The position numbers and the translations under genes are program-made. 64,000 nucleotides of DNA, taken from assembly GCA_017552325.1 (NCBI GenBank), contig JAFZQE010000066.1, forward strand, positions 1 through 64,000, read 5' to 3'. The notes under the pieces were generated by a model, which had not been told where the DNA came from, did not search any database, and worked only from the letters and a program-made list of their open reading frames with translations. Shown one piece after another: positions 25,976 to 33,482 of this stretch (within the stretch, counting starts at the first letter, position 1; every line of letters starts with the position of its first letter). The stretch comes from Oscillospiraceae bacterium. GTDB lineage: Bacteria; Bacillota; Clostridia; Oscillospirales; Oscillospiraceae.

Positions 25976-27484
25976 ATGGCACTGATTTCCATTATTGAAG
26001 ACTTTCATCCCCTGATCGACGCACGCCTGCTTGCGCGCGCCGAAGCGCTCCGTCCAGCGCTGCGGCACGAGGAACGTCTGCCGCTCCCCTTCAACGATGC
26101 GCCGCTCGGAAAAGGCGCCGAGCTGCTGCTCGACTTCGGCGAGCACCTGGTCGGCCGCGTGACGCTGACGCTGGGCACGGCCGGCAGTCACCCGGACGCG
26201 CCCGCAACCGTAAAGCTCTTTTTCGCCGAGACGCTCCGCGAGCTGGACGAAGATCCGGCCGCCTTCAACGGCTGGCTGTCCCGGAGCTGGATCCAGGAGG
26301 AGACCGTCCATGTTGACGAGCTGCCGGGGATCCTGACGCTCCCTCGGCGCTACGCCTTCCGCTATCTGCGAATCACGGTGCTGGACACCTCGCCGAAATA
26401 CAGGCTGATCGTCGAGAAAGCCGTATGCCGGACGGAAACATCCGCCGACCGGACGCGAATGAAACCGCTGCGCAGCGGAGACGAAAAGCTCGACCGCATC
26501 CATACTGTCAGTCTGAAAACCCTGGCCGACTGCATGCAGGAGGTCTTCGAGGACGGGCCGAAGCGCGACCGGCGGCTGTGGCTGGGCGACCTGCGCCTGC
26601 AGGCGCTGACCAACGCCGTGTCCTTCCGCCATTTCGATCTGGTCAAGCGCTGCCTTTACCTCTTCGGCGGCAGCCGCTTTCCGGACGGTCGGGTCAGCGC
26701 CAATGTCTTTGCCGGGGCGAGGCCGGAAGGGGACGACACCTTCCTTTTCGACTACGCGCTTCTGTTCCCGGCCGCGCTGGAGGAGTATCTGGAAGGAACC
26801 AACGACGCCGAGGCGCTGGACGACCTGTATCCGATTGCCATGGAGCAGATCGACTACGGCCTCCGGCAGCAGGAGGACGGCCTGGTAAACGCCGCGGCGG
26901 TGAAGGACTGCTTCATCGACTGGAGCGACACGCTGGACCGCACGGCCTGCGCCGGGGCGGTGCTGCTCTACGCCCTGCGCTACGCGCAGCGCCTGGCCGA
27001 GCGGAAGGGTGACGCCGCCCGCCTTGAAGAGCTGCGGCGGCAGTCGGCAGCCCTGCGCGCGGCCTTGCTGCGCCGCTTCTGGAATGAGGACGAGCAGTGC
27101 TTTGTCTCCAACGGGCAGATCTCCGCGGCCTCCCAGGTCTGGTTGGTACTGGCCGACGCCGGAACGCCGGAGCAGGCCCGGCAGGCCATGCGGCGCGCCC
27201 TGTCTCTGCGCGGAAGCCCGCACATGACGACGCCCTATATGCACCATTATTTCGCCATGGCGCTCCTGAAAGTGGGACTGCGTACCGAAGCCGAACAGCA
27301 TCTGAAGGACTATTGGGGCGGCATGCTGGACGCCGGTGCCGACACCTTCTGGGAGTGCTGGGAGCCGGAGAAGCCCGGCAGCTCACCCTACGGCGGCCTC
27401 ATCGTCAACAGCTTCTGCCACGCCTGGAGCTGCACCCCGGCCTACATCATCGAAAAGCACTTGCTGAATCAAGATACAAAATAA
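25976..27484 (+). CDS. GH78-like protein lacking part of the N-terminal modules
   Basis: A 502-residue protein: an N-terminal beta domain (about 1-165, LLDFGEHLVGRVTL and LPRRYAFRYLRI) and an (alpha/alpha)6 barrel (about 170-495). Key segments are EDGPKRDRRLWLGD (general-acid loop), DWSDTLDRTA and TFWECWEPEKPGSSPYGG with CHAWSCTPAY. This is the rhamnosidase fold in a shorter form than the 640-residue neighbour. No signal peptide. AAGGAG is about 8 nt before the ATG. First gene of the plus-strand operon with GH43 and the double isomerase. It may act on a non-rhamnose deoxy sugar or uronic acid. Confidence 0.75.
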   Translation: MALISIIEDFHPLIDARLLARAEALRPALRHEERLPLPFNDAPLGKGAELLLDFGEHLVGRVTLTLGTAGSHPDAPATVKLFFAETLRELDEDPAAFNGWLSRSWIQEETVHVDELPGILTLPRRYAFRYLRITVLDTSPKYRLIVEKAVCRTETSADRTRMKPLRSGDEKLDRIHTVSLKTLADCMQEVFEDGPKRDRRLWLGDLRLQALTNAVSFRHFDLVKRCLYLFGGSRFPDGRVSANVFAGARPEGDDTFLFDYALLFPAALEEYLEGTNDAEALDDLYPIAMEQIDYGLRQQEDGLVNAAAVKDCFIDWSDTLDRTACAGAVLLYALRYAQRLAERKGDAARLEELRRQSAALRAALLRRFWNEDEQCFVSNGQISAASQVWLVLADAGTPEQARQAMRRALSLRGSPHMTTPYMHHYFAMALLKVGLRTEAEQHLKDYWGGMLDAGADTFWECWEPEKPGSSPYGGLIVNSFCHAWSCTPAYIIEKHLLNQDTK

Positions 27485-27501
27485 GATCGGAGGAAACGCG
27501 T

Positions 27502-28968
27502 ATGAAAACGAAGCAGGCCTTCAACCCCTATCTGCCGAGCTGGGAATACGTGCCCGACGCCGAGCCCCATATCGTGGACGGCCGGGTCTATATCTACGGC
27601 TCGCACGATCTCTTCAACGGCATCAACTTCTGCCTGGGCGACTACGTCTGCTGGTCGGCGCCGGTGGACGATCTGGGCAACTGGACTTACCACGGCGTCA
27701 TTTCCCGGCGCGAGCAGGATCCCGCCGCGCCGAAGCTGCGCGTGACCAACGGTCTGGCCGCACCGGACATGGTGGTGGGCGACGACGGGCGCTATTACCT
27801 CTATTACTTCATGGGCGGCACCAAAATGATCTCCGTGGCCGTCTGCGACGAGCCCGCCGGAAAGTATGAGTTTTACGGCTATGTTAAGTATCAGGACGGC
27901 ACGCCCATCGGCAAACGAAACGAGCCCTTCCAGTTCGACCCCGGCTGCCTGAAGGACGACGACGGCCGGCTTTACCTCTACACCGGCTTCGCCTTCGGCG
28001 GCAATCCGATCCTGCTCGACGGCTCCCAGCCGACGAAAAAGGGGCCGATGGTCTTCGAGATCGACACGAAGGACATGCTGACCGTCATTTCCGGGGACGA
28101 GCTGAAGTATATCGGCGTGCTGACCGGCGAAGAGGCCAAGGGCACGCCCTTCGAGGCGCAGCCCTTCGGCGAGGCCAGCTCCATGCGCAAATTCAACGGC
28201 AAATACTATTTCATCTACAGCTCCCTCAACAGCCACAATCTCTGCTACGCCGTCTCCGATTTCCCCGATCATGGCTTCGAATACGGCGGCATTCTCGTCT
28301 CCTGCGGCGATATCGGGCTCCCCGGCGTGCCGGACGTGAAGCACGCGCGCATGTGCACCGGCAACACCCACGGCAGCCTCATCGAGATCGGCGGGAAACA
28401 CTACATCTTCTATCACCGCCACTCCAACCGCAAGCAGAGCTCCCGTCAGGCCTGCGCGGAAGAGATTCGTTTTGAGGACGGCAAATTTTATCAGGCGGAG
28501 ATGACCTCCTGCGGGCTCAACGGTGCGCCGCTCGCCGGCAAGGGTCATTACCCGTCCTACATTGCCTGCAATGTCTACGGCAAAAACGGCACGCGCTTCC
28601 TGTCCATGCTCAAGTATCCCAGGAAGCTCGATCCCTTCTTGACCCAGAAGGGCAAGGACCGCGAGGAAGGCCCCGACCAGTACGTGTCCAACTTCTGCAC
28701 CGACTGCACGGTGGGCTTCAAGTACTTCGACCTGCGGGAAACCAAGTCCATCACCGTGAAGCTCCAGGGCTACGGGGACGGCTGCTTCGTCACGGTGCGC
28801 ACCCAGGAGCACGGCGAGCCGATCCTGCGCATCCCGGTGGAGACCTGCACGACCGGCAAGAGCTTCACCGGCCACATGCCCGCCGGGCTTAGCGAGAAGG
28901 AGGCCCTGTATTTCTCCGTGGAGGGCAAGGGCGGCACCTTTGATTTTCTGTCCTTCGATCTGGCGTGA
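27502..28968 (+). CDS. GH43 glycosidase (arabinofuranosidase/xylosidase type)
   Basis: A 488-residue protein with a five-bladed GH43 propeller (residues about 10-320) and a C-terminal beta-sandwich (about 345-488) of carbohydrate-binding type. Catalytic base D is in VDGRVYIYGSHD, the pKa-modulating Asp in APDMVVGDDG and the acid Glu in FGEASSMRKFNG. No signal peptide, so it works in the cytoplasm on imported oligosaccharides. ATG 27502 follows CGGAGGAAA by 6 nt, 17 nt past the GH78-like stop. Removal of arabinose or xylose side groups is the usual role; the exact sugar is not readable. Confidence 0.85.
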   Translation: MKTKQAFNPYLPSWEYVPDAEPHIVDGRVYIYGSHDLFNGINFCLGDYVCWSAPVDDLGNWTYHGVISRREQDPAAPKLRVTNGLAAPDMVVGDDGRYYLYYFMGGTKMISVAVCDEPAGKYEFYGYVKYQDGTPIGKRNEPFQFDPGCLKDDDGRLYLYTGFAFGGNPILLDGSQPTKKGPMVFEIDTKDMLTVISGDELKYIGVLTGEEAKGTPFEAQPFGEASSMRKFNGKYYFIYSSLNSHNLCYAVSDFPDHGFEYGGILVSCGDIGLPGVPDVKHARMCTGNTHGSLIEIGGKHYIFYHRHSNRKQSSRQACAEEIRFEDGKFYQAEMTSCGLNGAPLAGKGHYPSYIACNVYGKNGTRFLSMLKYPRKLDPFLTQKGKDREEGPDQYVSNFCTDCTVGFKYFDLRETKSITVKLQGYGDGCFVTVRTQEHGEPILRIPVETCTTGKSFTGHMPAGLSEKEALYFSVEGKGGTFDFLSFDLA

Positions 28969-29061
28969 ACGCAAAGCTTGCCGCGCTAATCCGAGAGCCC
29001 TCGGACCGCGCCGGCAGCTGCAAAGGGATAACAGCTTCAGGGCGTATGGAGGGATAAAAAT

Positions 29062-30729
29062 ATGATCCTCGGCGTAAACACTTACGGTATGGGCCGCCTC
29101 CTCAAGGCCGGATTCCGGCAGACCTTCCGGATCCTGAAGGAAAACGGTGTCACCGCGGCGGAGCCATGCGTCTTCTTTCCGGGAAAAAAGCCCGGCGTGG
29201 GCTCTCTGATCGGGCTCGGCATGAAGCTTTCGGACCGCCTCGGCGGCGTCTGGGCGCCTGCGGAAGCGAAGGAAAAGATCGAGCAGCTGCGCGCGGACGG
29301 TTTTCGGATAGAAGGCGCCCATCTGTTCGGCGGCCTTGCGGAGGACGGGATCGAAGCCGCCCTCTCCTTTGCGAAGGAAAACGCCCTGCAATACTACGTG
29401 CTGTCCGTCATGACCGACCGCATCCCTCAGGCGGCAAAGCAGCTTCCCCTGCTGCGGCGCGCGGTCCGGGCCTTCCGGGATCAGGGCGTTCATCTTCTGC
29501 TGCACAACCACGACATGGATCTGCGGGAAACCGACGGGCAAAGCGTCCTCGATTTCCTGCTGCAAAACGTGCCGGAGCTGGAGCTGGAGTTGGATCTGGG
29601 CTGGGCCGCCTATGCGGGCCTTGACTGCCCGGCCGCGATGGAGCGCTACCGCGATCGGCTGCGCGTGCTGCATTTCAAGGATATGTGGCCCTCCGAAGCC
29701 GCCGGGAAGCCTCATTTCTGCGCTGTAGGGGAAGGCCGTCTCCCCCTGTCGGCTATTATGGAAAAAGCGCAGGAGCTCTCATTGTTCCCGGCGGGTTTCA
29801 TCATCGACCAGGACAGCAGCGAGAGCGATCTGATGGCGGAGATCCTCTCCGGCGCCGCGCATATCCGCGCCGCCGAAGCTCCGCAGCATCCGGTTTATGA
29901 CGGCAAGCTTCCGCTGTCGATGCTGACTTTCCCTCTGATCGGAGAAGTGCTTCGGCGCTCTCTGCGGGTGGAGGAGCTCTGCGAAATGGCGCGCGGTCAC
30001 GGGCTCTGCGGCCTGGATCTGATGGAGGCCGAGATCGCGCTGTACGGCAAGGCAAGGCTCAAAGCAGCGATGAAGGACCGGGGCATTTCCCTGAACTGCC
30101 TGATCGCCACCGTGTCCATGGGGACGCTCCCCGCGGGCGTAATCCGCGCTCTCATCAAAAAGCATCTGCATACCGCCCAGGAATTCGGCTGCGGCAAGCT
30201 GATGCTGATTCCGATGCCCCAGAACGAAAGGATGCCCGCGGACGCGGAAAAGAGAGCGGCGCGAAAAGCGCGCGTGATCCGCTTCCTCAACGAGGCGGTG
30301 GCGGAAGCGCGCAGCTTCGGCGTAACGGTCTGCGTCGAGGATACGCCCAGCTGTGACATCCCGCTCTGCTCCATCGAGGACTGCCGCCGTGTGCTGGAAG
30401 CCGTCCCGGGTCTGGGGCTGGTGTTCGATACCGCCAATATGCTCCCCCGCGGCGAGGATCCCCTTGCCTTTTATGAGGCGTTGAAGGAACACATCTACCA
30501 CGTCCACCTCAAGGACGCGCTGTTTACCGACACCCCGAACGCGGATCGCTGCGTGAACGGCCGCTATCTCCGCTGCGTTCCCTGGGGCGAGGGGCTCATC
30601 CCGGTCAGGGAGCTGATGGAGCGCCTGGAGCAGGACGGCTTCGCCGGCGTCTGTGCGCTGGAATACGTCGCTCCCGAAGGAAAAGGTCTAATTGCCAACC
30701 ACAAGCAGCTGGAGTACTTTCTCCGATAA
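29062..30729 (+). CDS. Fused double-domain sugar isomerase/epimerase (xylose-isomerase-like TIM barrels)
   Basis: A 555-residue protein made of two TIM barrels of the sugar phosphate isomerase/epimerase (AP endonuclease 2) type. Domain 1 is about residues 1-270: HNHDMDLRE, LELDLGWAAYAG, LHFKDMW. Domain 2 is about 280-555: CVEDTPSCD, LVFDTANMLP, YHVHLKDA, CALEYVAP. Both halves keep the metal-ligand type His, Glu and Asp positions. These enzymes interconvert ketoses, inosoles or oxidized sugars. Last gene of the plus-strand operon, 93 nt after GH43, with a strong terminator. Tandem fusion is uncommon; single-domain proteins of about 280 residues are the norm. Confidence 0.75.
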   Translation: MILGVNTYGMGRLLKAGFRQTFRILKENGVTAAEPCVFFPGKKPGVGSLIGLGMKLSDRLGGVWAPAEAKEKIEQLRADGFRIEGAHLFGGLAEDGIEAALSFAKENALQYYVLSVMTDRIPQAAKQLPLLRRAVRAFRDQGVHLLLHNHDMDLRETDGQSVLDFLLQNVPELELELDLGWAAYAGLDCPAAMERYRDRLRVLHFKDMWPSEAAGKPHFCAVGEGRLPLSAIMEKAQELSLFPAGFIIDQDSSESDLMAEILSGAAHIRAAEAPQHPVYDGKLPLSMLTFPLIGEVLRRSLRVEELCEMARGHGLCGLDLMEAEIALYGKARLKAAMKDRGISLNCLIATVSMGTLPAGVIRALIKKHLHTAQEFGCGKLMLIPMPQNERMPADAEKRAARKARVIRFLNEAVAEARSFGVTVCVEDTPSCDIPLCSIEDCRRVLEAVPGLGLVFDTANMLPRGEDPLAFYEALKEHIYHVHLKDALFTDTPNADRCVNGRYLRCVPWGEGLIPVRELMERLEQDGFAGVCALEYVAPEGKGLIANHKQLEYFLR

Positions 30730-30804
30730 AACAGGGCAAAGTCAAAGTGTTGTGATAAGCGCAAGCTTTTCTCTTCTCCTCACTCCTTTTTCTCCCCTTA
30801 GCGG

Positions 30805-30838
30805 ATCGCGGGCTGCACGAAACCATGCAGCCCGCGAT
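30805..30838 (+). terminator. Terminator after the cargo operon
   Basis: ATCGCGGGCTGCA pairs with TGCAGCCCGCGAT across an 8-nt loop, 75 nt after the isomerase stop. Confidence 0.75.
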
Positions 30839-30846
30839 TCTGTATA

Positions 30847-30927
30847 GATAAGCAAACAAATGATGAGCACAACTATTTCGAGGACGCCCATGATAACGAG
30901 GACTTCTGGGCTATGTTTGGTATTTAG
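30847..30927 (+). pseudogene. Remnant C-terminus of a mobile-element protein
   Basis: One frame reads an acidic tail ending NEDFWAMFGI and a TAG stop, with no start codon and no coding-like sequence before it; the cargo terminator lies immediately upstream. Its acidic and aromatic character and codon use look protein-like. It probably marks the break where a backbone gene was cut when the cargo entered. The parent family was not identified. Confidence 0.35.
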
Positions 30928-31132
30928 CTCCGATGACCGTATAGTTCAACTTTTCCCCGCCGTTTCTTCATCGGAGCGGCGGGCTCTTTTCCGCCATGAT
31001 TTTATAATGGAAACATTGAAAACCGGTTGGCTATGTGCTATAGTGACCACATCAATAGGCCGGTACCAAACTGCCAAACAAGTCCGTTAGCCGTCCAAGC
31101 CACTGTGGACTACCCCAACAAATCGGACCGGT

Positions 31133-31161
31133 GATAGCAGCTTTGATAGCTTTTTGATAGC
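31133..31161 (+). repeat. Three GATAGC repeats, candidate integrase arm sites
   Basis: GATAGC at 31133-31138, 31145-31150 and 31156-31161 (12- and 11-bp steps). Matching pairs with 11-bp steps occur at 10-26 (GATAAC) and 210-226 (GATAGC), all in the same orientation. Confidence 0.45.
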
Positions 31162-31263
31162 AAAAGTCCGAAGACCCCATGGGTTGAGGATAATGGGAGT
31201 CACACGGAGTCACGTCGAGACAAATCTCCTAAACAAAAACAGTTAAAGTGGGGATTTGGTTGG

Positions 31264-31276
31264 CGAGTGGGAATAA
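31264..31276 (+). repeat. Candidate attachment core, right copy
   Basis: CGAGTGGGAATAA, identical to 127-139 and in direct orientation. Confidence 0.4.
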
Positions 31277-31303
31277 AAGTCTAATATAGAATTATAATCA
31301 ACA

Positions 31304-31336
31304 GCCGCCAAGTGGGATGATCTCCTGCTTGGCGGC
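31304..31336 (+). terminator. Hairpin with T-rich tail
   Basis: GCCGCCAAG pairs with CTTGGCGGC across 15 nt, followed by GTTTTCTTTTGC. It sits just outside the candidate right att core and before the adenosine-deaminase-like gene, so it may be the original chromosomal terminator at the insertion point. Confidence 0.5.
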
Positions 31337-31404
31337 GTTTTCTTTTGCTATTTTTTCGGATTCGTGATAGAATTAAACTGATAAACAGAGGAAAGCGGTA
31401 TATT

Positions 31405-32349
31405 ATGATAACTTTTTCAGAAGCGCTTAAAAGCGGAGATTTAGGTGCGATTCGAAGATTTCCAAAAGCGGATTTTCATAACCATTTCGTGCTTGGTGGC
31501 AAAAGAGAATACATTTTTGATAAAACCGGGTATGTAATCAACCCGATTTCCAAGCCGTTATCATCTATGAATGAGATGGACGCTTGGAGCGCTGAGTATA
31601 TCGGAAAGCGCTTCAGCAGTACAGAGGGGCGCAAGCTGCTGATTGAAGCGACCTTTGTCCAGGCAAAAACGGACGGCGTTACCGTTTTGGAAATCGGCGA
31701 GGATGTATGGGGGCTGGGTGAGTTTTTTCATAATGATATCGGAGAACTTATCTATGCTTTTCAAGAAGCGAATAACAAGATTGCTCCCGAAATAGAATTA
31801 CGTTTGCAAATTGGTTTGTCCCGGCATTGTCCCGTCGATTATCTGGAGAATTGCCTGAAACACTTTTGGGGACATAAGGAATTTTATTCTATTGATCTGT
31901 ACGGTGATGAGTTGGCGCAGCCGATCGAAAACTTCATCCCGATATATGAAAAAGCTGCTGAGAACGGGTTGGCTTTGAAGGCACACGTCGGTGAATGGGG
32001 TTCTTCGCAGGATATTGTTAAGGCAGTTAAAGCATTGCATCTCAATGAAGTGCAGCACGGTATCTCCGCTGTTCAAGATGAAGATATGATTGGTTTTCTT
32101 GTAGAAAATGACATTAGACTAAACATCACCCCATCGAGTAATGTTCTGTTAGGTCGTGTTCCCGATATGGCTCACCATCCGATAGCTCTGCTTTACCGAA
32201 AAGGAGTAAATGTTTCCATTAACTCCGATGATGTATTGATTTTCGATTCAGATGTTTCAAAAGAATATCTTCGTTTGTATCAATCGGGCTGCCTGACAGC
32301 GGAAGAGCTGGACGATATACGGATTAAAGGTTTGAACAGGAGATGGTAG
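31405..32349 (+). CDS. Adenosine-deaminase-family amidohydrolase, C-terminus short
   Basis: A 314-residue protein of the metal-dependent adenosine/AMP deaminase family: FHNHF near residue 27 (metal His pair), HVGEWGS (His and Glu of the active site) and INSDDVLIF (metal Asp). The usual HAGE and NTDDP forms are altered, so a substrate other than adenosine is likely. ATG 31405 has GAGG about 12 nt upstream and skips an AT-rich 20-codon extension. The protein stops at GLNRRW, about 10-20 residues before family members usually end, and a second frame opens at 32343. The base composition is clearly more AT-rich than its neighbours. Confidence 0.75.
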   Translation: MITFSEALKSGDLGAIRRFPKADFHNHFVLGGKREYIFDKTGYVINPISKPLSSMNEMDAWSAEYIGKRFSSTEGRKLLIEATFVQAKTDGVTVLEIGEDVWGLGEFFHNDIGELIYAFQEANNKIAPEIELRLQIGLSRHCPVDYLENCLKHFWGHKEFYSIDLYGDELAQPIENFIPIYEKAAENGLALKAHVGEWGSSQDIVKAVKALHLNEVQHGISAVQDEDMIGFLVENDIRLNITPSSNVLLGRVPDMAHHPIALLYRKGVNVSINSDDVLIFDSDVSKEYLRLYQSGCLTAEELDDIRIKGLNRRW

Positions 32350-32646
32350 TACTGCTCAACAACTTTGACAAAGCAAACAATCTCCTTGACGGACATAACA
32401 GCAATGCACAACTGTTCGGTACGATCCACTTTTATGATGATAGTGAAATAACTAACTGGTGCGCTGACTTTGTGTTACGAGAATTTTGGCTTAAGAACCT
32501 TCTGGGATTTGCATCAAGATCAAGAAATACAAAATGATACAGAATGGCAGAACAAGATGATTGAAATTGAGATGAGAGTATCACAGAATCCTGATTTTCA
32601 GAGGATTGCGTTCTTTCATCATTTAATGTTTGAAAAACGAGGATAA
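32343..32646 (+). pseudogene. Decayed reading frame after the deaminase gene
   Basis: A 64-codon frame opens with ATG inside the last codons of the deaminase gene (FGTIHFYDDSEITNW in its middle). A second frame offset by +1, open from 32452 to the TAA at 32644, reads ENFGLRTFWDLHQD and then MRVSQNPDFQRIAFFHHLMF. Both look protein-like, suggesting one gene broken by a frameshift near 32440-32490. The family was not recognized. Low GC like the deaminase gene. Confidence 0.35.
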
Positions 32647-32688
32647 TATAATATTTCGCAATATAAATGAAAACCTGCCTTGAAGACA

Positions 32689-32720
32689 CAGGGGAGACAG
32701 CTTTTGCGCTGTCTCCCCTG
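32689..32720 (-). terminator. Terminator of the small acidic-protein gene
   Basis: CAGGGGAGACAGC pairs with GCTGTCTCCCCTG across a 6-nt loop. It lies 21 nt past the stop of the minus-strand gene. Confidence 0.75.
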
Positions 32721-32740
32721 CTGTTATGCGAATGTCCCGG

Positions 32741-32875
32741 TCATTCGCCTTTGTCGTCGGAACGCTCTTCGTCATCCTTGTAGTAAATGTCATAGAAAAG
32801 CGTTCCGTCTTCCTCCTGATAAACCTCGGCCACCATGTCGCCGTCTTCAACGACTTCGAGCAACTGTCTCGGCAT
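32741..32875 (-). CDS. Small acidic protein of 44 residues
   Basis: A short gene with a clear promoter (32902-32930), an AAAGGGGG ribosome site about 8 nt before ATG and a strong terminator. The protein starts MPRQLLEVVEDGDMVAEVY, continues with GTLFYDIYYK and ends in a run of Asp, Glu and Lys. It reads as a single small beta-sheet fold with an acidic tail. The family was not recognized. The complete set of expression signals makes it more than a chance frame. Confidence 0.65.
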   Translation of the reverse strand: MPRQLLEVVEDGDMVAEVYQEEDGTLFYDIYYKDDEERSDDKGE

Positions 32876-32887
32876 ATGTATGCCCCC

Positions 32888-33022
32888 TTTCATGCGCGAA
32901 CACTATAGCACGCGAAAAAATGAAAAACAAGTCTTGACAGAGGGCGCGGGGGTGATAAAAGCGGCGGGCCTGTTTCCCCCGCCGCGCCGCAGCTCTCCGG
33001 CGCCCCCGAAAAGCCGCCCGGG
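32888..33022. repeat. Duplicated promoter cassette, copy 1
   Basis: Aligns without gaps to 34028-34162 (constant offset 1140 bp). Identity is roughly 80 percent over the first 93 bp, and GAAAAGCCGCCCGGG is identical in both (33008-33022, 34148-34162). Carries a minus-strand promoter and a TTGACA box (32934-32939) on the plus strand. Confidence 0.7.
32902..32930 (-). promoter_or_regulatory. Promoter of the 44-residue protein gene
   Basis: On the minus strand TTGTTT (plus 32925-32930), a 17-nt spacer and an extended -10 TGCTATAGT (core plus 32902-32907). Confidence 0.65.
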
Positions 33023-33095
33023 TCCTGCAGCATCCGTTCGCGCTTGCTTTTGCGTAAAAGATCATGTACAATGGAACGCACAGGGGGTGTGTATT

Positions 33096-33413
33096 GTGTT
33101 CACAGATGTTATCTCTTATATCGCGGTCGGCGCGGTGCTGGCCGTCCTGGGTCTGCTGACCTGGAAGAAGCAGAAGGTGTCCTTTCTGCACAGATACCAC
33201 TATAAGAACGTAAAAGAGGAAGATATCCCGGCCTATACCAGGCAGATGGGCGTCGGCCAGCTGATCGTCGGTGCGGGGCTCTGCCTGACGGGCGTTCTGC
33301 GGCTGTTTGTCAAGTCCTTTGTCTTTTGGACGCCCTTTATCGTCGGAGGCGTGATCGGTCTTTTCATCATGCACAAGGCGCAGATGAAGTACAACGGCTC
33401 CTGGTTCGGCTGA
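33096..33413 (+). CDS. DUF3784-like membrane protein
   Basis: A 105-residue protein with three transmembrane helices (about 5-22, 53-71 and 75-92) and the family-like order of a WKKQKVSFLHRYHYKNV linker and then EEDIPAYTRQMGVGQ. GTG at 33096 is chosen because AGGGGGTG lies 6-8 nt before it. DUF3784 proteins are common in Firmicutes and have no known function. It ends before a bidirectional hairpin at 33427-33466. Confidence 0.7.
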   Translation: MFTDVISYIAVGAVLAVLGLLTWKKQKVSFLHRYHYKNVKEEDIPAYTRQMGVGQLIVGAGLCLTGVLRLFVKSFVFWTPFIVGGVIGLFIMHKAQMKYNGSWFG

Positions 33414-33426
33414 TCCGGCAGAAAGA

Positions 33427-33466
33427 AAAAAGCCCTTGGCTGCGGTCAACGCAGCCAGGAGCTTTT
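33427..33466. terminator. Bidirectional terminator
   Basis: AGCCCTTGGCTGCG pairs with CGCAGCCAGGAGCT around GTCAA, with A-run and T-run flanks. Shared by the DUF3784 gene (+) and the NUDIX gene (-). Confidence 0.7.
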
Positions 33467-33482
33467 TGTCGTCATCGGGAGC

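Larger units (their letters stand above)
127..31276. mobile_element. Putative integrative mobilizable element with polysaccharide-degradation cargo
   Basis: Integration and mobilization genes (XRE repressor, excisionase, tyrosine integrase, MobC-like, RepA-like, MobV) sit at the left. The carbohydrate cluster follows without any recognizable element end at 5748-5850. The proposed ends are two direct copies of CGAGTGGGAATAA (127-139 and 31264-31276), each preceded by the same ordered motifs: GATARC repeats, GGATAAT and CCTAAAC. The stretch just inside the right copy carries a short reading-frame tail typical of mobile-element debris. No conjugation apparatus is visible, so transfer would need a helper. 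Inference: the cargo travels with the backbone. Alternative: a short element inserted beside a chromosomal cluster, with the right repeat left by another insertion. Confidence 0.5.
30730..31404. other. Non-coding right-end region of the element
   Basis: After the cargo terminator (30805-30838) come an 81-bp open reading-frame tail (30847-30927), a stretch with no gene, three GATAGC repeats (31133-31138, 31145-31150, 31156-31161), GGATAAT (31188-31194), CCTAAAC (31228-31234), CGAGTGGGAATAA (31264-31276) and a terminator-like hairpin (31304-31336). The repeat order copies that at 10-139. Confidence 0.5.

Noticed and set aside
32895..33060. Plus-strand frame giving a 192-residue protein that starts before the DUF3784 gene
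   Set aside because: The extension reads through the duplicated promoter cassette; the GTG at 33096 has the ribosome site and matches the family length.
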